DNA of 43,915 bases from Planktomarina sp. (lineage in GTDB: Bacteria; Pseudomonadota; Alphaproteobacteria; Rhodobacterales; Rhodobacteraceae): contig JAHDBC010000014.1 of the NCBI GenBank assembly GCA_020630595.1, positions 1 to 43,915 of the forward strand. Reading direction: 5' to 3'. Below are positions 26,508-34,867 of the stretch, piece by piece. Under the pieces are notes generated by a model. The model was not told the DNA's origin. It made no database searches and was given only the letters and a program-made list of their open reading frames with translations. Position numbers and translations under genes: made by a program. Position 1 is the first letter of the stretch, and the number at the start of each line of letters is the position of its first letter.

Positions 26508-27935
26508 ATGTCCGAACCAATCCATTTTGACGAAATGCTTATGGGGCCAGATGCGCCCCGCGATCCCTATTCCGCATATTTCGACTGGTTCCAGAAAGAA
26601 GATCTGAAACTTCTGAACAAAAAGTCAGCCGAAGCCGAAGCGTTTTTCCGGCGCATCGGGATCACGTTCAATGTCTATGGCAATGATCAGGCCGATGAAC
26701 GGCTGATCCCGTTCGACATGGTGCCCCGCATCATCAGTGCCCGTGAATGGGCGCGTTTGGAAAAAGGCATCGAACAACGCGTTCGGGCCATCAATGCCTT
26801 TTTGCACGATATCTATCATCGTCAGGAAATCCTGCGTGCCGGGCGCATTCCGCGCGATATCATCGCTGGCAACGCAGCCTTTTTGCCCCAAATGGTCGGC
26901 CATGCGCCCGCTGGGGGGGTCTATACCCACATTATCGGTGTCGATCTTGTTCGGACCGGACCCGATGAATTTTTTGTTTTGGAAGACAACGCGCGCACGC
27001 CATCGGGCGTGTCATACATGCTGGAAAATCGTGAAACGATGTTGCAGCTGTTTCCGGAATTGTTCACCCAGCTGAACGTCAGACCGGTCAGCAAATACCC
27101 CCATATGCTGCGTCAATCGCTGGCCGATTGTGCGCCCGCCGGATCCCCGAACGACAGTCCTGTCGTGGCCATCCTGACACCGGGGATTCACAATTCCGCC
27201 TATTTCGAACATGCCTTTCTTGCCGATCAGATGGGTGCAGAACTGGTGGAAAGCAGCGATCTGCGAATCGAAGATGGGCGCGTTGCGATGCGAACAACGC
27301 GCGGCTACCAACCGATCGATGTGATTTATCGCAGGATCGACGACGACTATCTGGACCCGCTGAATTTCAGGCCGGACAGCCTGTTGGGGGTGCCGGGCAT
27401 ATTCGATGCCTACCGCGCGGGAAATGTGACAATCGCCAACGCACCGGGAACCGGCATTGCTGACGACAAGGCATTGTACAGCTACATGCCCGACATCGTG
27501 GAATTTTACACAGGCGAAAAGGCGATCCTGAAGAACGTTCCGACGTGGCGGTGTTCCGAACCCGATGCGCTGGCATATGTGTTGGACAATCTAGCCGATC
27601 TTGTCGTGAAAGAAGTGCACGGATCCGGCGGATACGGAATGTTGGTTGGCCCTGCCGCAAGCAAAAAGGAAATTGCCGCGTTTCGGGCCAAACTGAAAGC
27701 AAGGCCCGCAAATTATATCGCGCAACCAACGCTGGCCCTTTCCACCGTTCCGATCCTGACGAAAGCCGGGCTGGCGCCGCGCCATGTCGATTTGCGGCCC
27801 TTTGTTCTGGTGTCCCCCAACCGCATTGAAATCACACCGGGCGGGCTGACGCGGGTTGCGTTGAAGAAAGGATCGCTGGTGGTCAATTCATCCCAAGGGG
27901 GCGGAACCAAAGACACCTGGGTTCTGGGGGATTGA
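26508..27935 (+). CDS. Circularly permuted ATP-grasp peptide-ligase-like protein
   Basis: A 475-residue member of the circularly permuted type 2 ATP-grasp family (former DUF404/DUF407). Characteristic segments are RDIIAGNAAFLPQMVGHAP-like sequence near 105-140, the FFVLEDNARTPSGVSYMLENR block (about 150-170), a Glu-rich metal site, and the C-terminal KEVHGSGGYGMLVGP loop (about 367-381), which corresponds to an ATP-binding glycine loop. ATP-grasp enzymes join a carboxylate to an amine, so a peptide- or amide-forming reaction is expected, but no substrate is established. It is the first of four rightward genes with gaps of 4, -1 and 29 bases, a typical operon. Confidence 0.9.
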   Translation: MSEPIHFDEMLMGPDAPRDPYSAYFDWFQKEDLKLLNKKSAEAEAFFRRIGITFNVYGNDQADERLIPFDMVPRIISAREWARLEKGIEQRVRAINAFLHDIYHRQEILRAGRIPRDIIAGNAAFLPQMVGHAPAGGVYTHIIGVDLVRTGPDEFFVLEDNARTPSGVSYMLENRETMLQLFPELFTQLNVRPVSKYPHMLRQSLADCAPAGSPNDSPVVAILTPGIHNSAYFEHAFLADQMGAELVESSDLRIEDGRVAMRTTRGYQPIDVIYRRIDDDYLDPLNFRPDSLLGVPGIFDAYRAGNVTIANAPGTGIADDKALYSYMPDIVEFYTGEKAILKNVPTWRCSEPDALAYVLDNLADLVVKEVHGSGGYGMLVGPAASKKEIAAFRAKLKARPANYIAQPTLALSTVPILTKAGLAPRHVDLRPFVLVSPNRIEITPGGLTRVALKKGSLVVNSSQGGGTKDTWVLGD

Positions 27936-27939
27936 TCAG

Positions 27940-28881
27940 ATGATGTTAGGCAAAACCGCAGGGGGGCTGTTCTGGATGCATCGCTATCTGGAACGCGCTG
28001 AAAACACGGCCCGTCTGATCGAAGCGGGATGGCATATCGCCCTGACCCAACATTCGGGCGATGGCAATGAATGGCAGTCCTTGATCACGACAGCAGGTGT
28101 GAATGAAGCCTATGATGCCAAACACACGGATTATGATGCAAAATCGGTGATCAATTTCATGCTGCGTGATCCAGACAATCCATCCAGCGTGATGACCTCG
28201 ATCACGGCGGCGCGGACCAACGCCAGATTGGTGCGCACGGCGCTGTCTTCGGAAGTGTGGGAAGCCACCAACGAATGCTGGATGCTGCTGAAAGACACGC
28301 TAGCAAAGCCTGTCACAGACAGAACACTGCACCAGACCCTGTCGGATATTCGGTATCACACATCCGTTGTAAGGGGTGCGTTGCATGGGACGATGCTGCG
28401 CAACGACATCTTTGCCTTTGCCCATTTGGGAACCTTTATCGAACGGGCGGACAATACGGCCCGCATATTGGACGTGAAATATTACGTTCTATTGCCGTCT
28501 GCCGCCATGGTCGGAACCCGGTTCGATAACGCCCAGTGGGAAGTGTTGCTTCGATCCCTGTCAGCGGCACGGTCGTACAGATGGCTGTATTCGGGGAAAT
28601 CAAACCCCCTTAATATCGCGGATTTCCTGATCTTGGACGAACGGATGCCCCGGTCCCTGTCATTTTGTTACAAACATATCGCTGGCAGCCTGGCCAGTCT
28701 GGAACAGGAATACGACATTACGACTGCGCCCAGTGCATCGGGCAAGGTGGGCGCTTATCTGAAAGGGCAGCGGATCAGCGACATCTTTGAAGGCGGTCTG
28801 CATGAGTTCTTGCAAGATAACATCCGCTACATCGGGGACCTTGCACAACAAATTGAAACAGATTTCCGGTTTTACGCCTGA
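27940..28881 (+). CDS. Alpha-E domain protein
   Basis: A 313-residue, almost wholly helical protein of the alpha-E family (former DUF403). It begins LGKTAGGLFWMHRYLERAENTARL, the family's signature N-terminus. The later GTFIERADNTARILDVKYY (about 165-183) is an internal repeat of the same ERAxNTAR motif. Its acidic and basic residues could form an active site, but no reaction has been shown. It is found almost always next to circularly permuted ATP-grasp and transglutaminase genes, as here. A GGGGG box lies upstream; ATGs at 27940 and 27943 are both possible starts. Its stop overlaps the start of the next gene by one base. Confidence 0.9.
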   Translation: MMLGKTAGGLFWMHRYLERAENTARLIEAGWHIALTQHSGDGNEWQSLITTAGVNEAYDAKHTDYDAKSVINFMLRDPDNPSSVMTSITAARTNARLVRTALSSEVWEATNECWMLLKDTLAKPVTDRTLHQTLSDIRYHTSVVRGALHGTMLRNDIFAFAHLGTFIERADNTARILDVKYYVLLPSAAMVGTRFDNAQWEVLLRSLSAARSYRWLYSGKSNPLNIADFLILDERMPRSLSFCYKHIAGSLASLEQEYDITTAPSASGKVGAYLKGQRISDIFEGGLHEFLQDNIRYIGDLAQQIETDFRFYA

Positions 28882-29693
28882 TGCACCAAACGCTGAAAAT
28901 TTCGCACACGACCAGCTATCATTATGATGCACCGGTGCCCTATGCCCTGCAAAAACTGCGGCTTGTGCCAAAGACTGGACAGGGGCAGCGGGTTGTGGAC
29001 TGGTCACTGGTCGTTGACGGCGGCACGGTTCAGGCCAGCTATGATGATCACTACGGAAACCTGACCCACCTTGTCCGCGTCGACGAAGGCGCGACCACCG
29101 TAACACTGACATCCGCCGGCACCGTCGACGTCTATGACCAAGCCGGTGTCACGGGACCGCATTTCGGTCACATGCCGCTGTGGCAATACGAAACCCCCAC
29201 GATGCTGACCCAGCCCACCGCGTCAATCCGCACGCTGGTCAAAGATATTCGCGGCCAATCAAAACGGGCCGATGAAATTGAACTGCTGCACACAGCATCC
29301 GCCGCCATTCTGGCAGCGGTCGACTATCAAATCGGCACAACGGATGCTGCAACATCCGCCAACGACGCGCTCGAAGCCGGGCGGGGCGTGTGCCAGGATC
29401 ACGCGCATCTCATGGTGACCGTGGCGCGTCTGTTGGGCCATCCCGCGCGCTACGTTAGCGGATATCTGATGATGGACGATCGGATCGAACAGGATGCCAC
29501 CCATGCCTGGGCCGAAGTGCACATTGCTGGGCTGGGCTGGGTAGGTTTCGATGTGTCGAACGCGATTTGCCCCGATGGGCGCTACGTGCGTCTTGCCGTT
29601 GGGCGGGACTACACCGATGCCGCACCCATCCATGGTGTCCGTCTTGGTGACGGGCATGAAACGCTTGCGGTTCATTTGCAAGTACAGCAATAG
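28881..29693 (+). CDS. Transglutaminase-like cysteine protease
   Basis: A 270-residue protein with an N-terminal bacterial transglutaminase-associated beta domain (about 1-105, beginning LKISHTTSYHYDAPVPYALQ) and a transglutaminase core. The catalytic triad is complete: C171 in GVCQDHAH, H208 in ATHAWAEV and D224 in VGFDVSN. Bacterial members usually hydrolyse or transfer peptide or isopeptide bonds rather than crosslink proteins. No signal peptide is present, so it should act in the cytosol with its neighbours. The ATG at 28881 shares a base with the alpha-E stop (TGATG), which indicates coupled translation. Confidence 0.92.
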   Translation: MHQTLKISHTTSYHYDAPVPYALQKLRLVPKTGQGQRVVDWSLVVDGGTVQASYDDHYGNLTHLVRVDEGATTVTLTSAGTVDVYDQAGVTGPHFGHMPLWQYETPTMLTQPTASIRTLVKDIRGQSKRADEIELLHTASAAILAAVDYQIGTTDAATSANDALEAGRGVCQDHAHLMVTVARLLGHPARYVSGYLMMDDRIEQDATHAWAEVHIAGLGWVGFDVSNAICPDGRYVRLAVGRDYTDAAPIHGVRLGDGHETLAVHLQVQQ

Positions 29694-29722
29694 ATTCCAC
29701 TGATGCGTTTGGGGGTTGGGCC

Positions 29723-30460
29723 ATGACATATTGCGTGGGAATGATGTTGAACCGCGGGCTGGTTTTCATGTCCGACACCCGTACCAATTCCGGCATCGAC
29801 AACATCAATACATTCCGGAAAATGTTCAACTGGTCCCGGGACGGGGACAGGAACCTGACGGTGATGACAGCTGGAAATCTGGCCACCACGCAGGCTGTTG
29901 TCAGCCTGTTGGACGAACGATCCAAAGATCCGGCAGACCGCCAACCATCACTTATGGCGGCCAAGTCAATGTTTCAGGCCGCCACGATCATCGGCGACAC
30001 CTTGAAAGAGGTGATCGCAACCTATGCCGACACCGGCCCCCGCAGTGACACAACGTTCAACGCGACAATCATTCTGGGCGGGCAAATCGGCGAAGGCGAA
30101 CCACGTCTTTTCATGATCTACCCCGAAGGCAATTTTATCGAAGCAACATTCGACACCCCCTTCTTTCAAATCGGTGAAACAAAATACGGCCGCCCCATTC
30201 TGGTGCGTGCCTATGATCCGAACATGACCTTTGAACAGGCGATCAAGCTTTTGATGGTCAGCTTTGACAGCACGATAAAGGCAAACCTGTCGGTCAGCCT
30301 GCCGCTGGATGTTGCCACATACGCTGCCGGATCCCTGTGTGCTGCACGTCAATTTCGCGTCGCCGCCGAAGACCCCTATTTTGCTGAAGTGACAAACGGG
30401 TGGGGTGACGCCTTGCAAAAGGCGTTTGATGTGCTGCCCGACTTTGAATTTCCGAAATAG
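29723..30460 (+). CDS. Anbu-type (bacterial proteasome-like) peptidase subunit
   Basis: A 245-residue Ntn-hydrolase of the proteasome beta family. It begins MTYCVGMMLNRGLVFMSDTR, the Anbu signature. After removal of Met the catalytic Thr1 is exposed, with D17 (MSDTR) and K32 (FRKMF) as the other expected active-site residues. It lacks the long propeptide of actinobacterial proteasome beta subunits. Anbu proteins assemble as open helical or lock-washer-like oligomers, and no alpha ring is known. Context is diagnostic: ATP-grasp, alpha-E and transglutaminase genes precede it by short gaps. The substrate is unknown. It is convergent with cmk across a 37-base gap. Confidence 0.92.
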   Translation: MTYCVGMMLNRGLVFMSDTRTNSGIDNINTFRKMFNWSRDGDRNLTVMTAGNLATTQAVVSLLDERSKDPADRQPSLMAAKSMFQAATIIGDTLKEVIATYADTGPRSDTTFNATIILGGQIGEGEPRLFMIYPEGNFIEATFDTPFFQIGETKYGRPILVRAYDPNMTFEQAIKLLMVSFDSTIKANLSVSLPLDVATYAAGSLCAARQFRVAAEDPYFAEVTNGWGDALQKAFDVLPDFEFPK

Positions 30461-30497
30461 CTTGTCGCACCAACCGGCCAAGGCGGTCGTTTGGCGC

Positions 30498-31106
30498 TTA
30501 GCGCAACCGGTCTGAAACCACAGCGATGGCTGCGTTCACCGCATCTGCAATTGCCATGTCTGACGTATCGATCACGACGGCATCCGGAACCTGAACCAAA
30601 GGGGACGTTTCCCGTTCACTGTCCGCTTTGTCGCGGGCGATGACATCTGACAGCACCTTTTCAAAGGTCAGCCCCTCGAACCGTTGGGACAATTCTTCAA
30701 GCCGCCGTTGGGCCCGCACATGCGGCGATGCGGTGACAAACAGCTTTGCCTCTGCGTCTGGGCAAATGACCGACGCAATATCGCGGCCATCTATGACCGC
30801 GCCACCATCCCGCCGGGCAAACTGTCTTTGGAATTCAAGAAAGGCGTCGCGCACTTCGGGGATGGCTGCCACCTTGGACGCAGCCTGCGCAACTGGCGCA
30901 GTGCGCAATCCGTCAGCCGCCAAATCTTCTGGCTGCAATGCGCGGGCCGCCACGATCGCGTCGGCCCCTTCGATAACTTTCTTGCCCACCACACGATACA
31001 ACAGGCCGGAATCCAAATGGGCAAATCCAAAGTGTGCGGCCACCGCGCGCGCCACGGTGCCTTTGCCAGCCGCCGCAGGGCCATCAATGGCCACACAAAA
31101 AATCAT
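30498..31106 (-). CDS. cmk: Cytidylate kinase
   Basis: A 202-residue P-loop kinase phosphorylating CMP and dCMP with ATP. It starts [20 protein letters not shown] with the P-loop at 9-17. The Cmk-specific [25 protein letters not shown] (about 113-127) and [13 protein letters not shown] segments follow. The ATG at 31106 overlaps the aroA stop (ATGA), so translation is coupled; longer upstream frames run inside aroA. In many relatives cmk is followed by rpsA. Here the Anbu cluster lies downstream on the opposite strand instead, so the leftward operon ends at this gene. No clear terminator is visible in the 37-base gap. Confidence 0.93.
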   Translation of the reverse strand: MIFCVAIDGPAAAGKGTVARAVAAHFGFAHLDSGLLYRVVGKKVIEGADAIVAARALQPEDLAADGLRTAPVAQAASKVAAIPEVRDAFLEFQRQFARRDGGAVIDGRDIASVICPDAEAKLFVTASPHVRAQRRLEELSQRFEGLTFEKVLSDVIARDKADSERETSPLVQVPDAVVIDTSDMAIADAVNAAIAVVSDRLR

Positions 31107-32452
31107 CGATTGTCCCGCGTGATGTGCGCACCCAATGCGCCCATCAACCCTTCGAAAATCGGAAATGACGTTGCAATCGGGCTGCCATCGTCCACAGCCA
31201 TGCCATTTTTGGCGGCCATGCCAAGGATCAGAAATGACATCGCAATGCGGTGGTCCAAATGGCTTTCGGCCACGCATCCGCCTGTGACTGCGCCGCCGGT
31301 TCCGTGCACATGCCACCAGTCTTCGCCTTCATCCACCGTGACGCCCGCCGCGCGCAGCCCCACCGCCATCGCATCGATCCGGTCACTTTCCTTGACGCGC
31401 AATTCTTTGACGCCATGCATTTTGGTGATGCCCTCTGCATTGGCCGCCACAACCGACAGGATCGGATATTCGTCGATCATGGATGCCGCGCGTTCGGGCG
31501 GCACGTCGATCCCTTTCAGGTTGGGTGAATATCGTGCCCTTAGATCCGCCACCGGTTCACCGCCCTCTTCGCGCATGTTTTCAAACGTCAGATCTGCGCC
31601 CATGTCTTGCAGGGTATAGAACAGACCCGCACGGGTGGGGTTCAGGCCGATGTTGGGCACCAAGACATCAGACCCTTCAACGATCAGCGCCGCACACACC
31701 GGGAATGCCGCGGATGAAGGATCGCGGGGCACAATGATGGTCTGCGGCTTTAATTCAGGTTCGCCAGTCAAAGTAATGGCGCGGCCTTCGGGCGTATCTT
31801 CAACCATGACGTCCGCCCCGAACCCCTGAAGCATGCGTTCCGTGTGATCGCGGGTCGCTTCAGCCTCGATCACCACGGTTTGGCCCGGGCAATTCAGACC
31901 GGCCAACATCACCGCAGACTTCACCTGCGCGGATGGCATCGGTGTGCGGTAGACAACCGGCACAGGGGCCTTGGCCCCAACAATTGTCAGCGGCAACCGG
32001 CCCTGTGACCGACCATAGGCTTGTGCACCAAACAACGCCAGGGGGTCCGTCACCCGCCCCATCGGGCGCTTGTTCAGACTGGCGTCGCCCGTAAATGTCG
32101 CGGCGATCGGCGTCGTCGCCATGGCCCCCATGATCAAACGCACACCGGTGCCGGAATTGCCGCAGTCAATCACCTGATCAGGTTCGGCGAAACCGCCAAC
32201 CCCAACGCCATGTATCGACCAAACCCCATCATCCCCCCGCGCCACATCGGCCCCAAAGGCACGCATGGCCTTTGCGGTGTCCAAAACATCATCCCCTTCC
32301 AACAGCCCCGTGACTGTCGTTTCACCCACGGCCATGGCGCCAAACAGAATGGACCTGTGTGAAATGGATTTGTCGCCGGGCACATCGGCCTGCCCTTTCA
32401 AAGGACCAACACAACGAGAAGACATTGGGATCGGGGTTCCGTGTCCGGACAT
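31103..32452 (-). CDS. aroA: EPSP synthase (class II type)
   Basis: A 449-residue 5-enolpyruvylshikimate-3-phosphate synthase, the sixth step of the shikimate pathway. It carries all four motifs used to define class II enzymes: GDKSISH, SAQVK, RDHTE and NPTR. RPMGRV and the C-terminal [10 protein letters not shown] are also present. At the position of CP4-enzyme Ala100 the sequence reads GNSGTG, giving glycine as in glyphosate-sensitive enzymes. The ATG at 32452 lies 8 bases after AAGG; an in-frame GTG at 32461 is an alternative start. It is coupled to cmk downstream, and a repeat/terminator-rich gap separates it from trmB upstream. Confidence 0.95.
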   Translation of the reverse strand: MSGHGTPIPMSSRCVGPLKGQADVPGDKSISHRSILFGAMAVGETTVTGLLEGDDVLDTAKAMRAFGADVARGDDGVWSIHGVGVGGFAEPDQVIDCGNSGTGVRLIMGAMATTPIAATFTGDASLNKRPMGRVTDPLALFGAQAYGRSQGRLPLTIVGAKAPVPVVYRTPMPSAQVKSAVMLAGLNCPGQTVVIEAEATRDHTERMLQGFGADVMVEDTPEGRAITLTGEPELKPQTIIVPRDPSSAAFPVCAALIVEGSDVLVPNIGLNPTRAGLFYTLQDMGADLTFENMREEGGEPVADLRARYSPNLKGIDVPPERAASMIDEYPILSVVAANAEGITKMHGVKELRVKESDRIDAMAVGLRAAGVTVDEGEDWWHVHGTGGAVTGGCVAESHLDHRIAMSFLILGMAAKNGMAVDDGSPIATSFPIFEGLMGALGAHITRDNR

Positions 32453-32514
32453 GGGGCGCACCTTACGTTTCGTTCAACACCTGATAGCCACAGGTCGAAA
32501 CAGCGTCCACACCC

Positions 32515-32563
32515 CCCTTTCATTTTGCCAAAAATACTCGCCCCCGGCAGGGCCGCCAGAGGC
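32515..32563 (-). repeat. GC-stem plus TATTTTTGGC element, Rhodobacterales-type intergenic repeat
   Basis: Read leftward it is GCCTCTGGCGGCCCTGCC, then GGGGGCGAGTATTTTTGG and CAAAATGAAAGG. From memory, closely similar elements (CCTCCGGCGGG...TATTTTTGG...) recur between genes in Rhodobacterales, where they look like terminators: a GC-rich arm followed by a T-run. Here it sits between trmB and aroA in the right orientation for leftward termination. Copy number in this genome cannot be judged from the window. Confidence 0.5.
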
Positions 32564-32566
32564 ATC

Positions 32567-32586
32567 GCGCCGCGCTAGCGCGGCGC
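32567..32586. repeat. Perfect 20-base GC palindrome
   Basis: GCGCCGCGCT followed by its exact reverse complement AGCGCGGCGC, with no spacer. As RNA it forms a very stable hairpin on either strand. It lies between two other structured elements in the trmB-aroA gap, so it may be part of a compound terminator or mRNA-end stabiliser. Confidence 0.65.
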
Positions 32587-32595
32587 AATCATCGA

Positions 32596-32620
32596 GTGAG
32601 GCCAACGGCCTCACTTTTTT
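32596..32620 (+). terminator. Hairpin with T6 on the plus strand, overlapping the end of trmB
   Basis: GTGAGGCC and GGCCTCAC form an eight-base stem with a three-base loop, followed by TTTTTT on the plus strand. The T-run is the last two Lys codons of trmB read in reverse, and the stem contains its TGA. No rightward gene precedes it, so it would stop antisense transcripts. On the leftward strand it offers a hairpin without a T-run. Confidence 0.55.
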
Positions 32621-33303
32621 CGAAACGTCAGATAGTGCTGGGGGCGGCCTTCGCGGATGGCCTTTTGTTCATACCGGGTCGACAGCCAATCAGACCACGG
32701 CACACGCCAATCTTCGGGTCCTTCGGCCAGCCATTCGAACCCGGCCTGGGGAATTTCCTCTAGCGCCTGACGGATGTAATCCGCAATATCCGACGCCACA
32801 CGAAACTCCGCGCCCTGCCGGACAACACGCGCCAGTGGCAAAAGATGTTCGGGCGTCACAAACCGCCGCCGATGGTGGCGCGCCTTTGGCCATGGATCTG
32901 GGTACAACAAGAACGCCTTGTCGATCACGCCATCGGGCAGCACATCCATCAGATCGCGCGCGTCCCCCAGATGCAGGCGCACGTTGTCCACCCGTTCACG
33001 ACGCAGTTTTCCCAAAAGCATCGCCATCCCATTCACATAGGGTTCAACGCCGATAAAACAGACATCCGGATTCCGTTTGGCCTGATGCACCAAATGTTCG
33101 CCGCCGCCAAAACCAATCTCTAGCCAAACTGGCCGGCCCTGTGCAATCGCGGGCATGTCCAAGGGTCGCCGATCCGGGTTTTCGGACTGTGTGATCCCGT
33201 GAATGGCCAGTTTCGGCAACAGCGTGTCCAAATCCATCTGCTGATTTGGTTTCAGCGCCTTGCCCTTGATGCGCCCATAGAAATTCCGGTGATCGTTTGT
33301 CAT
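32611..33303 (-). CDS. trmB: tRNA (guanine-N7)-methyltransferase
   Basis: A 230-residue TrmB, which methylates G46 in the variable loop of tRNAs using SAM. The N-terminal FYGRIKGKALKPNQQ is typical of the alphaproteobacterial form. WLEIGFGGGEHL (about 60-71) is the SAM motif, followed by FIGVEPYVNGM and HLGDARDL. LLYPDPWPKARHHRRRF (about 132-148) is the diagnostic TrmB signature. The C-terminus ends FRKK. It lies 79 bases after lnt on the same strand and is probably cotranscribed with it. In several relatives, as I recall, metK sits between these two genes; it is absent here. Confidence 0.95.
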   Translation of the reverse strand: MTNDHRNFYGRIKGKALKPNQQMDLDTLLPKLAIHGITQSENPDRRPLDMPAIAQGRPVWLEIGFGGGEHLVHQAKRNPDVCFIGVEPYVNGMAMLLGKLRRERVDNVRLHLGDARDLMDVLPDGVIDKAFLLYPDPWPKARHHRRRFVTPEHLLPLARVVRQGAEFRVASDIADYIRQALEEIPQAGFEWLAEGPEDWRVPWSDWLSTRYEQKAIREGRPQHYLTFRKK

Positions 33304-33382
33304 GTGCGGTTCGCCCCCCGGTTCAGACCCGTTTTGAACGTCCCGGTGCGCTTAGACGTCTTTGGCCGTGTGGTCCACCACG

Positions 33383-34867
33383 TTATGTGTCTACCACCGT
33401 TTCAGCCCTGCGCCGCCGTACCGCGAAAACCGCAAGAATAATTGCAAAAAACAAGGCGGGCAAATCCCTGAAACGGGCATAAATCGTTGGCGGCAGCGGT
33501 GGCGGAATTTGGGCGTCCGCATAGCCGGACGCGTCAATCCCGATTGCTGTGTCAAATCCGCCTTTGGCGTCAATCACAGCGCTGACCCCACGATTGGCAA
33601 CCCGCACGATCGGGATGCCCAATTCGATGGCCCGTGCCCGCGCCTGTGCCAAATGCTGGGTCGGACCGTTGAACGTTCCAAACCACGCGTCGTTTGATAT
33701 CAGCACAATCAGATCCGGGCGCGGAACGGTGCGACCAACGTCTTGGGGGAAAATCCCTTCGTAGCAGATCAAGGGCTGAACCTTCCCAATGCCCGCAATA
33801 TCCAAAATCTTGGGCCCTTCGCCTTCGGTAAAGCCCAAGACCGATTGCGGGGACAATCCGAATATCCCAAACCGCGCGGCGATGTCGGCAAACGGGAAAA
33901 ATTCACCAAATGGAACAAGCCGATATTTGTCATAGGTGCCTTCCAACGACCCATCTGGCCCGACAACAAACATGGAATTGAAATAACGCCCATCATCATC
34001 GCGGCGCTGACCGCCCACCAACACGCGCGATCCATTCGATACGGCGGCAATTTCGGATTGGGCGATGCGGATCGGCAAATAGACCGACGTTTCCGGCCAA
34101 ACCACCAGATCGACGGGGGGCTGCGCCCCGGTCAAGGCAAGCTGGTTTTGGTAAATGCCTTCGCGCTTGTCCGGGTGCCACTTGTCCGCCTGCAAGACAT
34201 TGGGATGGATCATGCGCACCGTGGGTGCCCCCGCAACGGGTTTGGGCCCATCAATTGCGGGCAACGCCTGAAACACAAGCGTCAGCGCAAAGATCAATGC
34301 CGCATACGCAGGCCGCCCCCGCGCAATGATATAAGCATAAAAGACGGTCAGCAGGGTCATGCCGTGCGGCCCCACAATGGCCGCCAGATGATAGGCCGGC
34401 GTATCGATCCAGACATATCCGATCAGCACCCACGGGAATCCCGTAAACAGGTAAGCGCGGGCAAATTCTGCTGCAGTCAGCGACAGGCATAGCAACAGAC
34501 CATACGGCCCTTTCACAACACGGAATGCGACGCCCCAGAAAATTGCCAATCCGCCTGACATCAACATCCATGCGGGCACGGCCATGAATCCGGTCGCGGC
34601 GGCATCCACCCAAAAGGGTTCCATGATCCAATAAAGGGTCGCCAGAAAATACCCGAACCCCAGAACCCAGCCGTAGATGAACTGCGAATGCCCCCCCGGC
34701 AACCGCGCCGCCCAGATGCCAAAGCCAAGCCCCAACAGCATCAACCCGGGCACATCAATGGGGGCCTGCGCTGACCCGGCGATGGCACCGGCAATCAAAA
34801 TGGCAAGCATGCGCGCCCATCGGGGGGCAGAATTCCAAATGTTAGTCTGAAGTGCGGTGTTGAACAT
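33383..34867 (-). CDS. lnt: Apolipoprotein N-acyltransferase
   Basis: A 494-residue inner-membrane enzyme that adds the third acyl chain to lipoproteins. About seven N-terminal membrane segments (about 15-205) are followed by a periplasmic nitrilase-like domain with the catalytic triad: Glu in VVWPETSVYLP, Lys in YDKYRLVPFGEF and Cys in LICYEGIFP. ISNDAWFG, also conserved, follows, and a final membrane helix (LPALFFAIILAVFAV) closes the protein. Its start overlaps the corC end by 26 bases. The order phoH-ybeY-corC-lnt equals ybeZYX-lnt of enterobacteria. Confidence 0.95.
   Translation of the reverse strand: MFNTALQTNIWNSAPRWARMLAILIAGAIAGSAQAPIDVPGLMLLGLGFGIWAARLPGGHSQFIYGWVLGFGYFLATLYWIMEPFWVDAAATGFMAVPAWMLMSGGLAIFWGVAFRVVKGPYGLLLCLSLTAAEFARAYLFTGFPWVLIGYVWIDTPAYHLAAIVGPHGMTLLTVFYAYIIARGRPAYAALIFALTLVFQALPAIDGPKPVAGAPTVRMIHPNVLQADKWHPDKREGIYQNQLALTGAQPPVDLVVWPETSVYLPIRIAQSEIAAVSNGSRVLVGGQRRDDDGRYFNSMFVVGPDGSLEGTYDKYRLVPFGEFFPFADIAARFGIFGLSPQSVLGFTEGEGPKILDIAGIGKVQPLICYEGIFPQDVGRTVPRPDLIVLISNDAWFGTFNGPTQHLAQARARAIELGIPIVRVANRGVSAVIDAKGGFDTAIGIDASGYADAQIPPPLPPTIYARFRDLPALFFAIILAVFAVRRRRAETVVDT

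Noticed and set aside
33304-33382. Possible SAM riboswitch before trmB
   Set aside because: The short GTTCA/TGAAC hairpin lacks the conserved pseudoknot core that I would expect for SAM-II or SAM-V.
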